From positions 1 through 64,000 of the forward strand of contig NZ_FTNE01000016.1 in assembly GCF_900156265.1 (NCBI RefSeq): a stretch of DNA of 64,000 nt. Direction: 5' to 3'. The notes under the pieces were generated by a model. It did not search any database. It was not told the DNA's origin and saw only the letters and a list, made by a program, of their open reading frames with translations. Positions 9,656 through 19,140 of this stretch are shown here, piece after piece (the stretch's first letter is position 1; every line of letters starts with the position of its first letter). Source of the stretch: Acidiphilium rubrum (GTDB lineage Bacteria > Pseudomonadota > Alphaproteobacteria > Acetobacterales > Acetobacteraceae). The translations under genes were made by a program, and so were the position numbers.

Positions 9656-9689
9656 TGCTGGCCGGTGGTGGTGGGCGATTGAAGTAGGT

Positions 9690-9938
9690 AAGGCCAGGGG
9701 CTCTGCCCCTGGACCCCGTTAAAGGCGGAGCCTTTAAAATCCATTAGTTTTAGGCAAGGGGAGGGCGACCCAGGCCAGATCGACGGAACCACCGAGGCAG
9801 CGCCCTCCCCTTGCCTAAAACTAGCGGGTTCTAAGGGCTCCGCCCTTAGTGGGGGTCGAGGGGGCGGAGGAGCCGAAGGTTCCAGCGATGCTCTTCATCG
9901 CTGGAATGGCTCCGGAGGGAAAGCCCCCCGCCTTGCTT
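9690..9938 (+). repeat. GC-rich long-stem hairpin element, copy 1, with nested insertion
   Basis: A perfect 23-base inverted repeat (9745-9767 and 9801-9823) encloses a 33-base loop. Smaller hairpins lie in both flanks: CCAGGGGC/GCCCCTGG (9694-9712), AAAGGC/GCCTTT (9721-9735) and CTAAGGGC/GCCCTTAG (9831-9849). The right flank also carries an extra hairpin (about 9866-9916), with TTCCAGCGATG pairing with CATCGCTGGAA, that is missing from copy 2 at 27743-27939. The element fills the gap between the convergent rdgB and gltB genes and may act as a bidirectional terminator. Confidence 0.9.
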
Positions 9939-9967
9939 ACTTCAAGCGCCCCTACCACCACCCGGCA

Positions 9968-12900
9968 TTACTCCGCCGGCACCAGCACGCGGTCTGCCGT
10001 CATCATTGGCACGGGCAGGAATTTTGCGTAATCGCGTGGGACGATCATCCAGACGTGCTGGATGGTGCGGTCCCATGCGTTTAGCAGTGCTTCGGCGTAG
10101 CGGCTCTGGGTTTCGCGTGCGTGTTCGGTGACCAGGGCGCGCAGTTGGTCGGCCCAGTAGGGCTCGGAAACACGGTTCCATAATAGTGTTTCCGGGTTGA
10201 TCCGCAGCTCGAAATCATCGCTGGCGTCGTAGACGAAGGCGATGCCGCCGGTGAAGCCGGCGCCGAAATTATCGCCGGTCGCACCCAGAATGACCACGGT
10301 GCCGCCGGTCATGTATTCGCAGGCGTTCGAGCCTGAGCCTTCGATGACGGCGACGGCGCCGGAGTTGCGGACCGCGAAGCGCTCACCCGCCTGCCCGGCT
10401 GCAAATAATTTGCCTGCCGTGGCACCATAGAGGCAGGTGTTGCCGATGATGGTGTTTTCGTTGCTGATCATGTTCGAGGATGGTGCCGGGCGCACCACGA
10501 TGGTCGCACCCGACAGGCCTTTGCCGACATAGTCGTTGGCGTCGCCGAAGACTTCCAGTTTCAGCCCCTGGACCGCGAACGCGCCGAGCGACTGGCCGGC
10601 CGCACCGCGCAGCCGCACGGTGACATGATCGGGCTTGAGGTCCATGCCCTTCATGGTCCGCACGATGCGCGATGAAAACTTGGTACCGATTGCGCGATGG
10701 GTATTGCGGATGCCGTATTGCAGCTGCATTTTTTCACCGCGCTCGAAGAACGCGCCGGCATCCGCGATCATCTGGGCATCGAGCGTTTCGGGCACCTCGT
10801 TACGGCCTTCGAGCGTGCAGTAGCGCGCGTGCGGGCCGGGGTCGGCCTGGGCGAGAATCGCGTTCAGATCGAGATCGTCGAGAATCTCCGAGCCGCGCGA
10901 GACCTGGTGCAGGTAATCGGTCCGCCCGATCACATCCGCCAGATGGCGCACGCCGAGCGAGGCCAGGATATGCCGGACATCCTCGGCCACGAACGAGAAC
11001 AGATTGATGACTTTCTCGGGTGTACCTTCAAACTTCGCACGCAACGCCTCATCTTGCGTGCACACGCCCACCGGGCAGGTGTTGGAATGGCACTGGCGCA
11101 CCATGATGCAGCCCATGGCGACGAGCGATGCGGTGCCGATGCCGAATTCCTCGGCGCCGAGCATGGCGGCGATCACCACGTCGCGCCCCGTCTTGATGCC
11201 GCCATCGGTGCGCAGTTTCACCTTGTGGCGCAGGCGATTGAGCATCAGGACCTGATGCGCTTCCGACAGGCCCATTTCCCAGGGCAGGCCAGCGTATTTG
11301 ATCGAGCTTTGCGGGCTCGCGCCGGTACCGCCGGAATGGCCGGAAATCAGGATCGCATCAGCCTTTGCCTTGGCGACGCCAGCGGCAATCGTTCCGATTC
11401 CGGATCGTGAAACCAGCTTCACGCACACGCTCGCCTGCGGGTTGATCTGTTTCAGATCATAGATAAGCTGAGCCAGATCCTCGATCGAATAGATATCGTG
11501 ATGCGGCGGCGGGCTGATCAGCATGACGCCCGGTGTCGCGTGGCGCAGCTTTGCGATCAGGCCGGTCACCTTGAAACCGGGCAGCTGGCCACCCTCGCCC
11601 GGCTTGGCGCCCTGGGCCACTTTGATCTCGATCTCGCGGCAGTTGTTGAGATATTCCGCGTTGACGCCGAACCGGCCGGAGGCGATCTGCTTGATTGCGG
11701 AGGATGCGTTATCGCCGTTGGCGCGGGGTTTCGCGCGCTCGGCATCTTCGCCGCCTTCGCCGGAATCCGATCGTGCGCCGATCCGGTTCATCGCGATCGA
11801 GAGCGTCTCATGCGCTTCCGGTGAGAGGGCGCCGAGCGAAATGCCTGGTGCCAGCAGGCGTTTTCTGATCTCGGTGATGCTCTCCACCTCATCGACCGGA
11901 ATTGGTGTAAGCCCCTCGCGGCGGAAATCGAGCAGGTCGCGCAGGGCGACCGGTGCCTGGCTGTGCACGGCATCGGCGTATTTTTTGTAGAGCGTGTAGC
12001 TATCGGTCGCGACCGCGGTTTGCAGCATGTGCACCATACCGCCATCGAACGCATGGGTCTCGCCCTGGCGGCGCAGACGATACACGCCACCGACCGGCAG
12101 GGTCACCGCATCGGAATCCCATGCGGTTGCGTGCAGTTCGAGCAGTTTGTGGGCGATGCCCGGCAGACCGATGCCGGAAATTCGCGAGAGCATGCCTGGG
12201 AAAAACTCAGCGACCAGTGCGCGTGACAGGCCGATCGCCTCGAAATTATAGCCGCCGCGATAGGATGAAATCACCGAGATGCCGAGTTTCGACATCACCT
12301 TGAGCAGGCCCTTGCTCACGGCTTTCTTGTAGCGCCCGACGCAATCTTTCAGCGACAGCGTGCCGAACAGGCCGCGCCGATGGCGGTCCGCGATGCTTTC
12401 CTGCGCGAGATAGGCGTTGATCGTGGTGGCGCCGACGCCGATCAGCACGGCGAAATAATGCACATCCATGCATTCCGCCGCGCGCACGTTCAGGCTGGTG
12501 AACGTGCGCAGCGACTGGCGCACGAGATGGGTGTGCACCGCGCCGGTCGCGAGGATCATCGGGATCGGGGCGTGGGTTTCGTTGAAGGCTTCGTCAGTCA
12601 GAATAACATGGGTGCGGCCGGCGCGCACACCTTCCTCGGCCTCGCGGCGGATGCGTTCGATGGCGGCGCGCAAGCCGGCCTCGCCGGCGGCGACGGGAAA
12701 CGTGCAATCGACCACGCAGGCGTTGACACCCATGGTGCGGCGCATCGCGTCGAACTCGGCGGTCGACAAAACCGGGCTGTCCAGCTGCAACAGATCGCAT
12801 TGCTCGGAATCTTCATCGAGCACGTTGCCCAGATTGCCGAGCCGGGTCTTGAGCGACATCACGCGCGATTCCCGCAGGCTGTCGATCGCGGGGTTGGTCA

Positions 12901-14506
12901 CTTGCGAAAAATTCTGCCGGAAGTAATTGTGCAGGCCACGATAACGCTCGGATAACACGGCGATCGGCGTGTCATCGCCCATCGAGCCGATCGCCTCGCC
13001 CGCGTCCTCGACCATTGGGTGCAGGATCAGTTCGAGTTCCTCGAGCGTGTAGCCGACACCGAGCTGGCGGCGGCGGAGGTCTTCGCCGGCGAACAGCACG
13101 GGCTCCGGCGCATCGGTTTTCACGATATGATCGATCACGGTGATCCGCTTGGTCCAAGCACCGAAATCCTGGCGCGCCGCCAGCACATCCATCATTTCGT
13201 TGTGGTGATAAAACCGGCCGCTGGCGAGATCGACCGCGATGGTCTCGCCCGGACCGACATGGCCGCGTTCGATGATGCGGATTTCATCGAGTTTCACCAT
13301 GCCGGTTTCCGAGCCGATGATCAGCAGATCATCGCTGGTCTTGGTGAAGCGCAGCGGGCGCAACCCGTTGCGGTCGAGCCCGGCGATGACGAAGCGGCCA
13401 TCGGTCGCGGTGATCGCGGCCGGGCCGTCCCACGGTTCCATCACCGCGTTGCAATAGGCGATCAGGTCGCGATGGGCGGTTTTCATCGTGGCATTGCTGC
13501 CCATCGCTGGCGGAATCATCAGCGTCTTTGCCATCGGCGCGTCGCGCCCGCCGTGGATCAGCAGTTCGAACACGGCATCGAGCGTCGCGGTGTCGGAGCT
13601 GCCGGCCTGGATCACCGGCTTGATGTCATCGAGATGATTGTTGAGCACGGTGGCCGAGAGGCGGGTTTCGTGGCTTTTCATCCAGTTGACGTTGCCGGCC
13701 AGCGTGTTGATTTCGCCGTTGTGCGCGAGCGTGCGGAACGGCTGCGCGAGCCGCCAGGTCGGGAACGTGTTGGTGGAATAGCGCTGATGATAGATCGCAA
13801 AGCGCGAGACGAAACGATCATCGAGCAGATCGGGGTAGAATTCGGTCAGGCTTTGGGCAAGGAACATGCCTTTGTAGATGATCGAGCGGCATGACAGCGA
13901 GCAGATATAGAGTTCGGGAATCTGCGCCTCGATCGCGGATTTTTCGATGCGGCGGCGAATGATGTAGAGATCGCGCTCGTAGTCGGCTTCGGCCTTGCCG
14001 AGCGCGTTCCAGATCATGATCTGTTCGATTTCCGGCCGCGTCGCATTGGCTTTTTCGCCGATGCACGCAACATCGATCGGCACCTGCCGCCAGCCGTAGA
14101 TGCGGTAGCCGAAATTCAGGATCTCGGTTTCGATGATCTGACGGCAGCGCTCCTGCGCCGAAAGATCGGTCTTGGGCAGGAACACCATGCCGACCGCGAT
14201 CGGGCCCTGGCGCATCCGGTCGCCACCGCGCTCCACCGCATCGGCAAAGAAATCCTGTGGAATTTCCACGTGAATTCCCGCACCATCGCCGGTCTTGCCA
14301 TCGGCGTCGACCGCGCCGCGGTGCCAGACGGCCTTGAGCGCGTTGATCCCGGCAACGACCACATCGCGGCGCTTTTTGCCGTCGAGGGCGGCGATCAGGC
14401 CGACACCGCAATTGTCGTGCTCCTGCGCGGGATCGTAGCTGCCGGCGAGTTTCGCGACATTGCTGTGCCAGGCTGCGAGAAATTCCGCTGCTGTCTCTTC
14501 GGTCAT
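9968..14506 (-). CDS. gltB: Glutamate synthase (NADPH), large subunit
   Basis: 1512 residues from the ATG at 14506. It releases ammonia from glutamine and channels it to 2-oxoglutarate, making glutamate. The class II amidotransferase domain starts at the Cys in HDNCGVG (Cys33). In this family a short propeptide, here 32 residues, is removed to expose this Cys. A central domain and the FMN-binding synthase domain follow. The 3Fe-4S cluster cysteines are visible in CIMVRQCHSNTC (1133, 1139, 1144). The C-terminal GxGxG beta-helix region includes GGTVVILG and GIAFVYD. It lies 5 bp downstream of gltD in the same operon. Confidence 0.97.
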   Translation of the reverse strand: MTEETAAEFLAAWHSNVAKLAGSYDPAQEHDNCGVGLIAALDGKKRRDVVVAGINALKAVWHRGAVDADGKTGDGAGIHVEIPQDFFADAVERGGDRMRQGPIAVGMVFLPKTDLSAQERCRQIIETEILNFGYRIYGWRQVPIDVACIGEKANATRPEIEQIMIWNALGKAEADYERDLYIIRRRIEKSAIEAQIPELYICSLSCRSIIYKGMFLAQSLTEFYPDLLDDRFVSRFAIYHQRYSTNTFPTWRLAQPFRTLAHNGEINTLAGNVNWMKSHETRLSATVLNNHLDDIKPVIQAGSSDTATLDAVFELLIHGGRDAPMAKTLMIPPAMGSNATMKTAHRDLIAYCNAVMEPWDGPAAITATDGRFVIAGLDRNGLRPLRFTKTSDDLLIIGSETGMVKLDEIRIIERGHVGPGETIAVDLASGRFYHHNEMMDVLAARQDFGAWTKRITVIDHIVKTDAPEPVLFAGEDLRRRQLGVGYTLEELELILHPMVEDAGEAIGSMGDDTPIAVLSERYRGLHNYFRQNFSQVTNPAIDSLRESRVMSLKTRLGNLGNVLDEDSEQCDLLQLDSPVLSTAEFDAMRRTMGVNACVVDCTFPVAAGEAGLRAAIERIRREAEEGVRAGRTHVILTDEAFNETHAPIPMILATGAVHTHLVRQSLRTFTSLNVRAAECMDVHYFAVLIGVGATTINAYLAQESIADRHRRGLFGTLSLKDCVGRYKKAVSKGLLKVMSKLGISVISSYRGGYNFEAIGLSRALVAEFFPGMLSRISGIGLPGIAHKLLELHATAWDSDAVTLPVGGVYRLRRQGETHAFDGGMVHMLQTAVATDSYTLYKKYADAVHSQAPVALRDLLDFRREGLTPIPVDEVESITEIRKRLLAPGISLGALSPEAHETLSIAMNRIGARSDSGEGGEDAERAKPRANGDNASSAIKQIASGRFGVNAEYLNNCREIEIKVAQGAKPGEGGQLPGFKVTGLIAKLRHATPGVMLISPPPHHDIYSIEDLAQLIYDLKQINPQASVCVKLVSRSGIGTIAAGVAKAKADAILISGHSGGTGASPQSSIKYAGLPWEMGLSEAHQVLMLNRLRHKVKLRTDGGIKTGRDVVIAAMLGAEEFGIGTASLVAMGCIMVRQCHSNTCPVGVCTQDEALRAKFEGTPEKVINLFSFVAEDVRHILASLGVRHLADVIGRTDYLHQVSRGSEILDDLDLNAILAQADPGPHARYCTLEGRNEVPETLDAQMIADAGAFFERGEKMQLQYGIRNTHRAIGTKFSSRIVRTMKGMDLKPDHVTVRLRGAAGQSLGAFAVQGLKLEVFGDANDYVGKGLSGATIVVRPAPSSNMISNENTIIGNTCLYGATAGKLFAAGQAGERFAVRNSGAVAVIEGSGSNACEYMTGGTVVILGATGDNFGAGFTGGIAFVYDASDDFELRINPETLLWNRVSEPYWADQLRALVTEHARETQSRYAEALLNAWDRTIQHVWMIVPRDYAKFLPVPMMTADRVLVPAE

Positions 14507-14511
14507 CGCAT

Positions 14512-15954
14512 TCACTCCGCTGCGGTCGCGAACGACGCGCTCTGTTCGAGATATTGATGCATCGCGGCCGCGGCGTCGCGCCCGTCCTTGATCGCCCAGA
14601 CCACCAGGCTCGCGCCGCGCACGATGTCGCCGGCGGCAAATACGCCGGGCAGCGCGGTCATGAAATCCTTCGAGCCAACCTTCAAGGTTCCCCAACGGGT
14701 CAGTGCCAGACCGGGCTCGTTGAAGGCACCGGGCAGGTCTTCGGGGTCGAATCCCAGGGCCTTGATGACCAGATCGGCCTCGACCGTGAAGGATGATCCG
14801 GCGACCGGTTCGACGATCTGCCGGCCCGATGCATCGGCGAGGCCGAGGTGCATCCGCACCGCGCGCACGCCGGTGACGTGATCATCGCCCAGAAACGCTT
14901 CGGGTGCGGCGAGCCAGGTGAATTCGATGCCCTCGTCGATCGCGTTGGTGACCTCGCGCATCGAGCCGGGCATGTTCGCCCGGTCGCGCCGGTACAGGCA
15001 GGTGACCGAGGCGGCGTCCTGGCGGATGGCGGTGCGTACGCAATCCATCGCGGTATCGCCGCCGCCGATCACCACCACGCGCTTGCCGGCGGCGTTGAGC
15101 AGGCCGGAGTCGTAATCCGGCACGTCGTCGCCCAATCCCTTGCGGTTCGAGGCGATCAGGTAATCGAGCGCCGGCACGATGCCGTGCAGGCCGGACCCGG
15201 GGGCCGCGATTTCGCGGGCTTTGTAGACACCGGTTGCGATCAGCACGGCATCGTGCCGGCCGCGCAGTGCTTCAAAGCTCAGTGCGCCGCCGATGTCCTG
15301 GTTCAGGTGAAACTGAATGCCGCCGTCTTCCAGCCACAGGCGGCGGCGCTCGACGATCGGTTTTTCCAGCTTGAAGCCGGGAATGCCATAGATCAGCAGG
15401 CCGCCCATCCGGTCGTGCCGGTCGTAGACATGGACCTGATAGCCCTGGCGGCGCAGCGCCTCGGCGGCCGCGAGACCGGCTGGGCCGGCGCCGATGATGC
15501 CGATCGACTGCGCGCGTTCGCGCCGCGGGCGGATCGGGCGGACCCAACCCTGCTCGAAAGCGGTGTCGGTGATGAAGCGCTCGACCGCGCCGATCGTGAC
15601 GCTCTCGAAGCCTTTTTCGATGACGCAATTGCCTTCGCACAGCCGGTCCTGCGGGCAGATGCGGCCGCAGATTTCGGGGAAGGTGTTGGTCGCGGCGGAG
15701 ATTTCGTATGCCTCCTCCAACCGTCCCTCGGCGGAGAGTTTCAGCCAGTCGGGGATGTTGTTCCCGAGCGGACAATGGATTTGGCAGAACGGAATGCCGC
15801 ATTGGCTGCAACGGCTCGCCTGGGCGGCGGCGCCGGCCTGATCGAACTCCCGATAGATTTCGCCAAAATCCTCGCGGCGTTCCACTACTCCGCGTTTTTG
15901 GGGCGGTTGCTGCGGCAGGCGCACGAATTGCTGCATGTGCTCGGTCATCGGCAC
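14512..15954 (-). CDS. gltD: Glutamate synthase (NADPH), small subunit
   Basis: 480 residues. Supplies electrons from NADPH through FAD and 4Fe-4S clusters to GltB. The N-terminal cysteine clusters are CSQCGIPFCQIHCP and CGRICPQDRLCEGNC. The FAD-binding GAGPAGLAAAE lies near residue 155, the NADPH-binding GGGDTAMDC near 300, and a C-terminal FAAGDIVRGASLVVWAI segment completes the fold. It is the first gene of a gltD-gltB operon, with a GGAG site before the ATG. The 180-base region 15955-16134 upstream must hold the promoter, but I could not assign clear -35/-10 boxes. Confidence 0.97.
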   Translation of the reverse strand: MPMTEHMQQFVRLPQQPPQKRGVVERREDFGEIYREFDQAGAAAQASRCSQCGIPFCQIHCPLGNNIPDWLKLSAEGRLEEAYEISAATNTFPEICGRICPQDRLCEGNCVIEKGFESVTIGAVERFITDTAFEQGWVRPIRPRRERAQSIGIIGAGPAGLAAAEALRRQGYQVHVYDRHDRMGGLLIYGIPGFKLEKPIVERRRLWLEDGGIQFHLNQDIGGALSFEALRGRHDAVLIATGVYKAREIAAPGSGLHGIVPALDYLIASNRKGLGDDVPDYDSGLLNAAGKRVVVIGGGDTAMDCVRTAIRQDAASVTCLYRRDRANMPGSMREVTNAIDEGIEFTWLAAPEAFLGDDHVTGVRAVRMHLGLADASGRQIVEPVAGSSFTVEADLVIKALGFDPEDLPGAFNEPGLALTRWGTLKVGSKDFMTALPGVFAAGDIVRGASLVVWAIKDGRDAAAAMHQYLEQSASFATAAE

Positions 15955-16134
15955 AACTCCGTTTCCGTTATTTGACTGTCCGGACTTCGTTTATCCGATC
16001 AAACGGGCCGATGCCAGCAATATTTTACCTATATGACAGGACAGGTATCATAGTTTGTTGTTTTTCTGCATTACGCGCTACGCTGATCACCTGGCGCGCC
16101 GATAAATAGGATCACAATCGGACCTATCGACAAT

Positions 16135-17076
16135 TCAGCTCGGTTTTCCCTTGCCGCCGACCCGGTAGCGGCGCAGGTAATCGGGCACGATCAGGCGGAT
16201 CGGCGTCGGCGTGATGCCCAGGCTCGCCAGCGTTAGCGCGCCGGGCGAGACCACATTGTCGTGGCGCAGCAGCAATAATTGATCGCGCGTGAGCAGTTTG
16301 CCCGGCAGATGTTCCAGCACGCTCGCCTGCACGCCCGCGAGCCAGCGCGGCAGTGCGATCAACGCGCGGTGCCGGCCGGTCTCGTGCAGGATATAGGCCA
16401 TCAGCGCGCGGAAGGTTTCGATGTCCGGCCCACCGAGCTCATAGGTCTGGCCCATCGTGTCCGGCTGCGCGAGCGCCGCCATGACCGCCTGCGCGACATC
16501 ACCGACATAGACCGGCTGGAATCGGGTATTGCCTTCGACCACCGGCAAAGCGGGCGAGATCGCGGCCATCGCGCCGAATCGGTTGAAAAACTGATCCTCC
16601 GGCCCGAACACGATCGAGGGGCGCAGGATCGTCGCGGTCGGAAATGCGGCGCGCACCGCAATCTCGCCGGCGCCCTTGCTGCGTGCGTATTGGCTGGCGC
16701 TGCTGGGATCGGCGCCGATCGCCGAGATCTGGATCAGCCGCGCAACGCCGCCCGCCGCCGCAAGGCGCGCGATCATGCCGGCACCGGCGTGCTGCACGCG
16801 CTCGAAATCGCCGCGCCGCCGCTCGGCCAGAATCCCGACCAGATTGACCACCACATCCGCCGATTCGACCGACCGGCGCACCGCCGCCTCGTTATCGAGC
16901 GGCGCGTAGAGTGGCACGATCTGCCCGACGCCGCCGAGCGGGCGCAGAAACGCCCCGGCCTCGGTATCGCGCATCGCGGCGCGCACCATATAGCCCTGAT
17001 CAGCCAGGCGCTTGACCACGTAGCGGCCGATAAAACCGGAGGCGCCGAAAACCGTTGCGATCTTGCGCGATGCCAT
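16135..17076 (-). CDS. NAD(P)-binding protein, complex I NDUFA9-like atypical SDR
   Basis: 313 residues from the ATG at 17076, with a strong AGGAG seven bases upstream. The N-terminal Rossmann motif VFGASGFIGRYVV is that of atypical short-chain dehydrogenases. Features such as VVNLVGILAERR, the YARSKGAGE box and ILRPSIVFGPEDQFFNRFG are typical of the NDUFA9/complex I 39-kDa subunit-like family found across alphaproteobacteria. The family binds a nucleotide and often has lost redox activity. The substrate is unknown and a role in respiratory complex assembly is only inferred. Confidence 0.85.
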   Translation of the reverse strand: MASRKIATVFGASGFIGRYVVKRLADQGYMVRAAMRDTEAGAFLRPLGGVGQIVPLYAPLDNEAAVRRSVESADVVVNLVGILAERRRGDFERVQHAGAGMIARLAAAGGVARLIQISAIGADPSSASQYARSKGAGEIAVRAAFPTATILRPSIVFGPEDQFFNRFGAMAAISPALPVVEGNTRFQPVYVGDVAQAVMAALAQPDTMGQTYELGGPDIETFRALMAYILHETGRHRALIALPRWLAGVQASVLEHLPGKLLTRDQLLLLRHDNVVSPGALTLASLGITPTPIRLIVPDYLRRYRVGGKGKPS

Positions 17077-17229
17077 GAAATCTCCTGGGGTTGCTCTATA
17101 AAATGGTCGCACGATCACCCGCGGCAAGACAACTGCCCGCGGCTTGGCGCATTGACGGGCGCAGGCCGCTTCGCTAAAGCGCGGCTCATCGGTTGCCGCC
17201 TCTTGGTGCGGCGCTCGAAAGCCCCCAAT

Positions 17230-17312
17230 GCCCAGGTGGCGAAATGGTAGACGCGCAGGCTTCAGGTGCCTGTGGCCGCAAGGCTGTGGAAGTTCGAGTC
17301 TTCTCCTGGGCA
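17230..17312 (+). tRNA. tRNA-Leu (anticodon CAG)
   Basis: The acceptor stem GCCCAGG (17230-17236) pairs with CCTGGGC (17305-17311), with discriminator A. The anticodon stem CAGGC/GCCTG encloses the loop TTCAGGT, giving anticodon CAG. A long variable arm (class II) and the T arm GGAAG-TTCGAGT-CTTCT are present. The 3' CCA is not encoded. No integrase or att-like duplication is visible beside it. Confidence 0.95.
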
Positions 17313-17373
17313 TTTTGGTGGGGCATTTCAGTGGGGCGTCAGGCCGATCCTTATAAATTTGTTGGAAAATCAC

Positions 17374-18030
17374 ATGAGCCAGACGCAGTTTGCCGCCGGC
17401 GCGACCATCCATATCCATCGCCACGATCTGCCGGATGGCATCACGTTCGGCGCGATGGTCGCGATCGATACCGAAACCATGGGCCTCGACCCCAGGCGCG
17501 ACCGGCTCTGCCTGGTGCAGCTATCGGCCGGTGATGGTACCGCGCATCTGGTTCAGATCATTCCGCCGGCCATGGGCGGGCGCGGGGCCGATTGCCCCAA
17601 TTTGAAGGCGCTGCTGACCAACCCGGACGTGATCAAGATTTTTCACTTCGCCCGGTTCGATGTCGCCGCACTCTACAATGGGCTCGGCGTGATGACCGCG
17701 CCGGTGATCTGCACCAAAATCGCCTCGAAACTGATCCGCACCTACACCGACCGGCATGGGTTGAAGGATCTGTGCCGTGATCTCATCGGCGTCGATCTGT
17801 CCAAGCAGCAGCAGACCAGCGATTGGGGCGCACCCGAACTGACCGCCGAGCAATGCGCCTATGCCGCATCGGATGTGCTGCATCTGCACGCGTTGTGGGC
17901 GAAGCTCGATGCGTTGCTGGTACGGGAAAACCGGCGCGATATCGCCCAGGCCTGCTACGATTTCCTGCCGATGCGTGGCCGGCTCGACCTGCTGGGCTAT
18001 GAGGACCCGGACCTGTTCAGCCACCGTTGA
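17374..18030 (+). CDS. RNase D-like 3'-5' exonuclease (single-domain)
   Basis: 218 residues. A DEDDy exonuclease: Exo I IDTETMG (Asp32, Glu34), Exo II FHFARFDVAAL, and Exo III YAASDVL with the Tyr four residues before Asp. It lacks the C-terminal HRDC domains of classical RNase D (about 375 residues), so it corresponds to the short form common in alphaproteobacteria. It probably trims the 3' ends of structured RNAs. It starts 61 bases after a tRNA-Leu gene with no visible terminator between, so it may be co-transcribed with it. The ATG was chosen as the first in-frame start after the tRNA. Confidence 0.88.
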   Translation: MSQTQFAAGATIHIHRHDLPDGITFGAMVAIDTETMGLDPRRDRLCLVQLSAGDGTAHLVQIIPPAMGGRGADCPNLKALLTNPDVIKIFHFARFDVAALYNGLGVMTAPVICTKIASKLIRTYTDRHGLKDLCRDLIGVDLSKQQQTSDWGAPELTAEQCAYAASDVLHLHALWAKLDALLVRENRRDIAQACYDFLPMRGRLDLLGYEDPDLFSHR

Positions 18031-18102
18031 GCGCGCCACCGATTACACTTGGTTGCGCCCGGATCAGTTGACCCGACGCGATCCATCGTCCCATACAGGA
18101 TC

Positions 18103-19140
18103 ATGAGTCTGAGGCAGACATTGGATCATCCCCGCATCGGCCGCACGGCCGGGGGCGGCGATGACGAATTGGCGTCGGTTGCGCGCGATCTCGCGGTCGC
18201 GCGCGACGTGCTGAGCACCGAGGCCGACGCGCTGAAAGCACTGGCCGGCACGTTGGGTGCGGGGTTCTCGGCCGCGGTTTCGCTGCTGCACGCCGCAAGT
18301 GGCCGCGTGGTGGTGACCGGCATGGGCAAATCCGGCCATGTCGCCCGCAAAATCGCAGCGACGCTTGCTTCGACCGGCACCCCTGCCCTGTTCGTCCATC
18401 CGGCGGAGGCGAGCCATGGCGACCTCGGCATGATCGTGCCGGGCGATGTCGTGCTGGCCCTGTCCAATTCCGGTGAAGCGGCGGAACTGGCGGATATCGT
18501 GACCCATGCGCGGCGGTTTGCCCTGCCGCTGATCGCGATCACCGCGCGCGCCGACAGCACGTTGGCACGCGCGGCAACGCAGGTACTGCTGCTGCCGAAC
18601 GCGCCGGAGGCCGGCCCGATCGGCCTGGCGCCGACCACCAGCACCACCATGCAGATGGCGCTGGGCGATGCGCTGGCCGTCACGCTGCTATGCCGGCGCG
18701 GCTTTACCGCGGCGGATTTTTCCTCGTTCCATCCCGGCGGCAAGCTCGGCGCGCGGCTCAAGCGGGTGGGCGATCTGATGCACACCGGCGCCGCGATCCC
18801 ACTCGCCGCGCCCGATACCACGATGGACCGGGCGATTCTGCTGATCACGGAAAAGCATTTCGGCTGCCTCGGCATCGTCGATCCGGCTGGCACGCTGCTC
18901 GGCATCGTCACCGATGGCGATATGCGCCGCGCGATGGGCCCGGAGTTCCTGGGCCGGCGCGCCGATGCCATCATGACGCGGACACCCCGGGTGATCGGCG
19001 CGGCGGCGCTCGCCGAAGACGCGCTGCACGACATGACGGCGCTGGAACCCAAGGTGATGTCGCTGTTCGTGGTCGATGCGGCGCGGCGCGTGATCGGGAT
19101 CGTGCACATGCATGATCTGCTGCGCGCCGGGGTGGCGTGA
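18103..19140 (+). CDS. kdsD: D-arabinose-5-phosphate isomerase, KpsF/GutQ family
   Basis: 345 residues. Converts ribulose 5-phosphate to arabinose 5-phosphate, the first step to Kdo. The N-terminal SIS (sugar isomerase) domain has VVVTGMGKSGHVARKIAATLASTGTPA and VLALSNSGEA. Two C-terminal CBS domains (about 215-345) include CLGIVDPAGTLLGIVTDGDMRR. ATG 18103 is preferred. An in-frame TTG at 18049 would add 18 residues that do not look conserved. It is the first gene of the kdsD-lptC-lptA-lptB operon and its stop overlaps lptC (GTGA). Confidence 0.95.
   Translation: MSLRQTLDHPRIGRTAGGGDDELASVARDLAVARDVLSTEADALKALAGTLGAGFSAAVSLLHAASGRVVVTGMGKSGHVARKIAATLASTGTPALFVHPAEASHGDLGMIVPGDVVLALSNSGEAAELADIVTHARRFALPLIAITARADSTLARAATQVLLLPNAPEAGPIGLAPTTSTTMQMALGDALAVTLLCRRGFTAADFSSFHPGGKLGARLKRVGDLMHTGAAIPLAAPDTTMDRAILLITEKHFGCLGIVDPAGTLLGIVTDGDMRRAMGPEFLGRRADAIMTRTPRVIGAAALAEDALHDMTALEPKVMSLFVVDAARRVIGIVHMHDLLRAGVA

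Noticed and set aside
14507-14695. 63-residue N-terminal extension of gltB
   Set aside because: It overlaps the gltD coding end and is Arg-rich. The family propeptide before the catalytic Cys is short, which fits the start at 14506.
17230-17312. tRNA-Leu as an integration site
   Set aside because: No integrase, no duplicated tRNA 3' end and no foreign-looking genes follow; the next genes are RNase D-like and kdsD.
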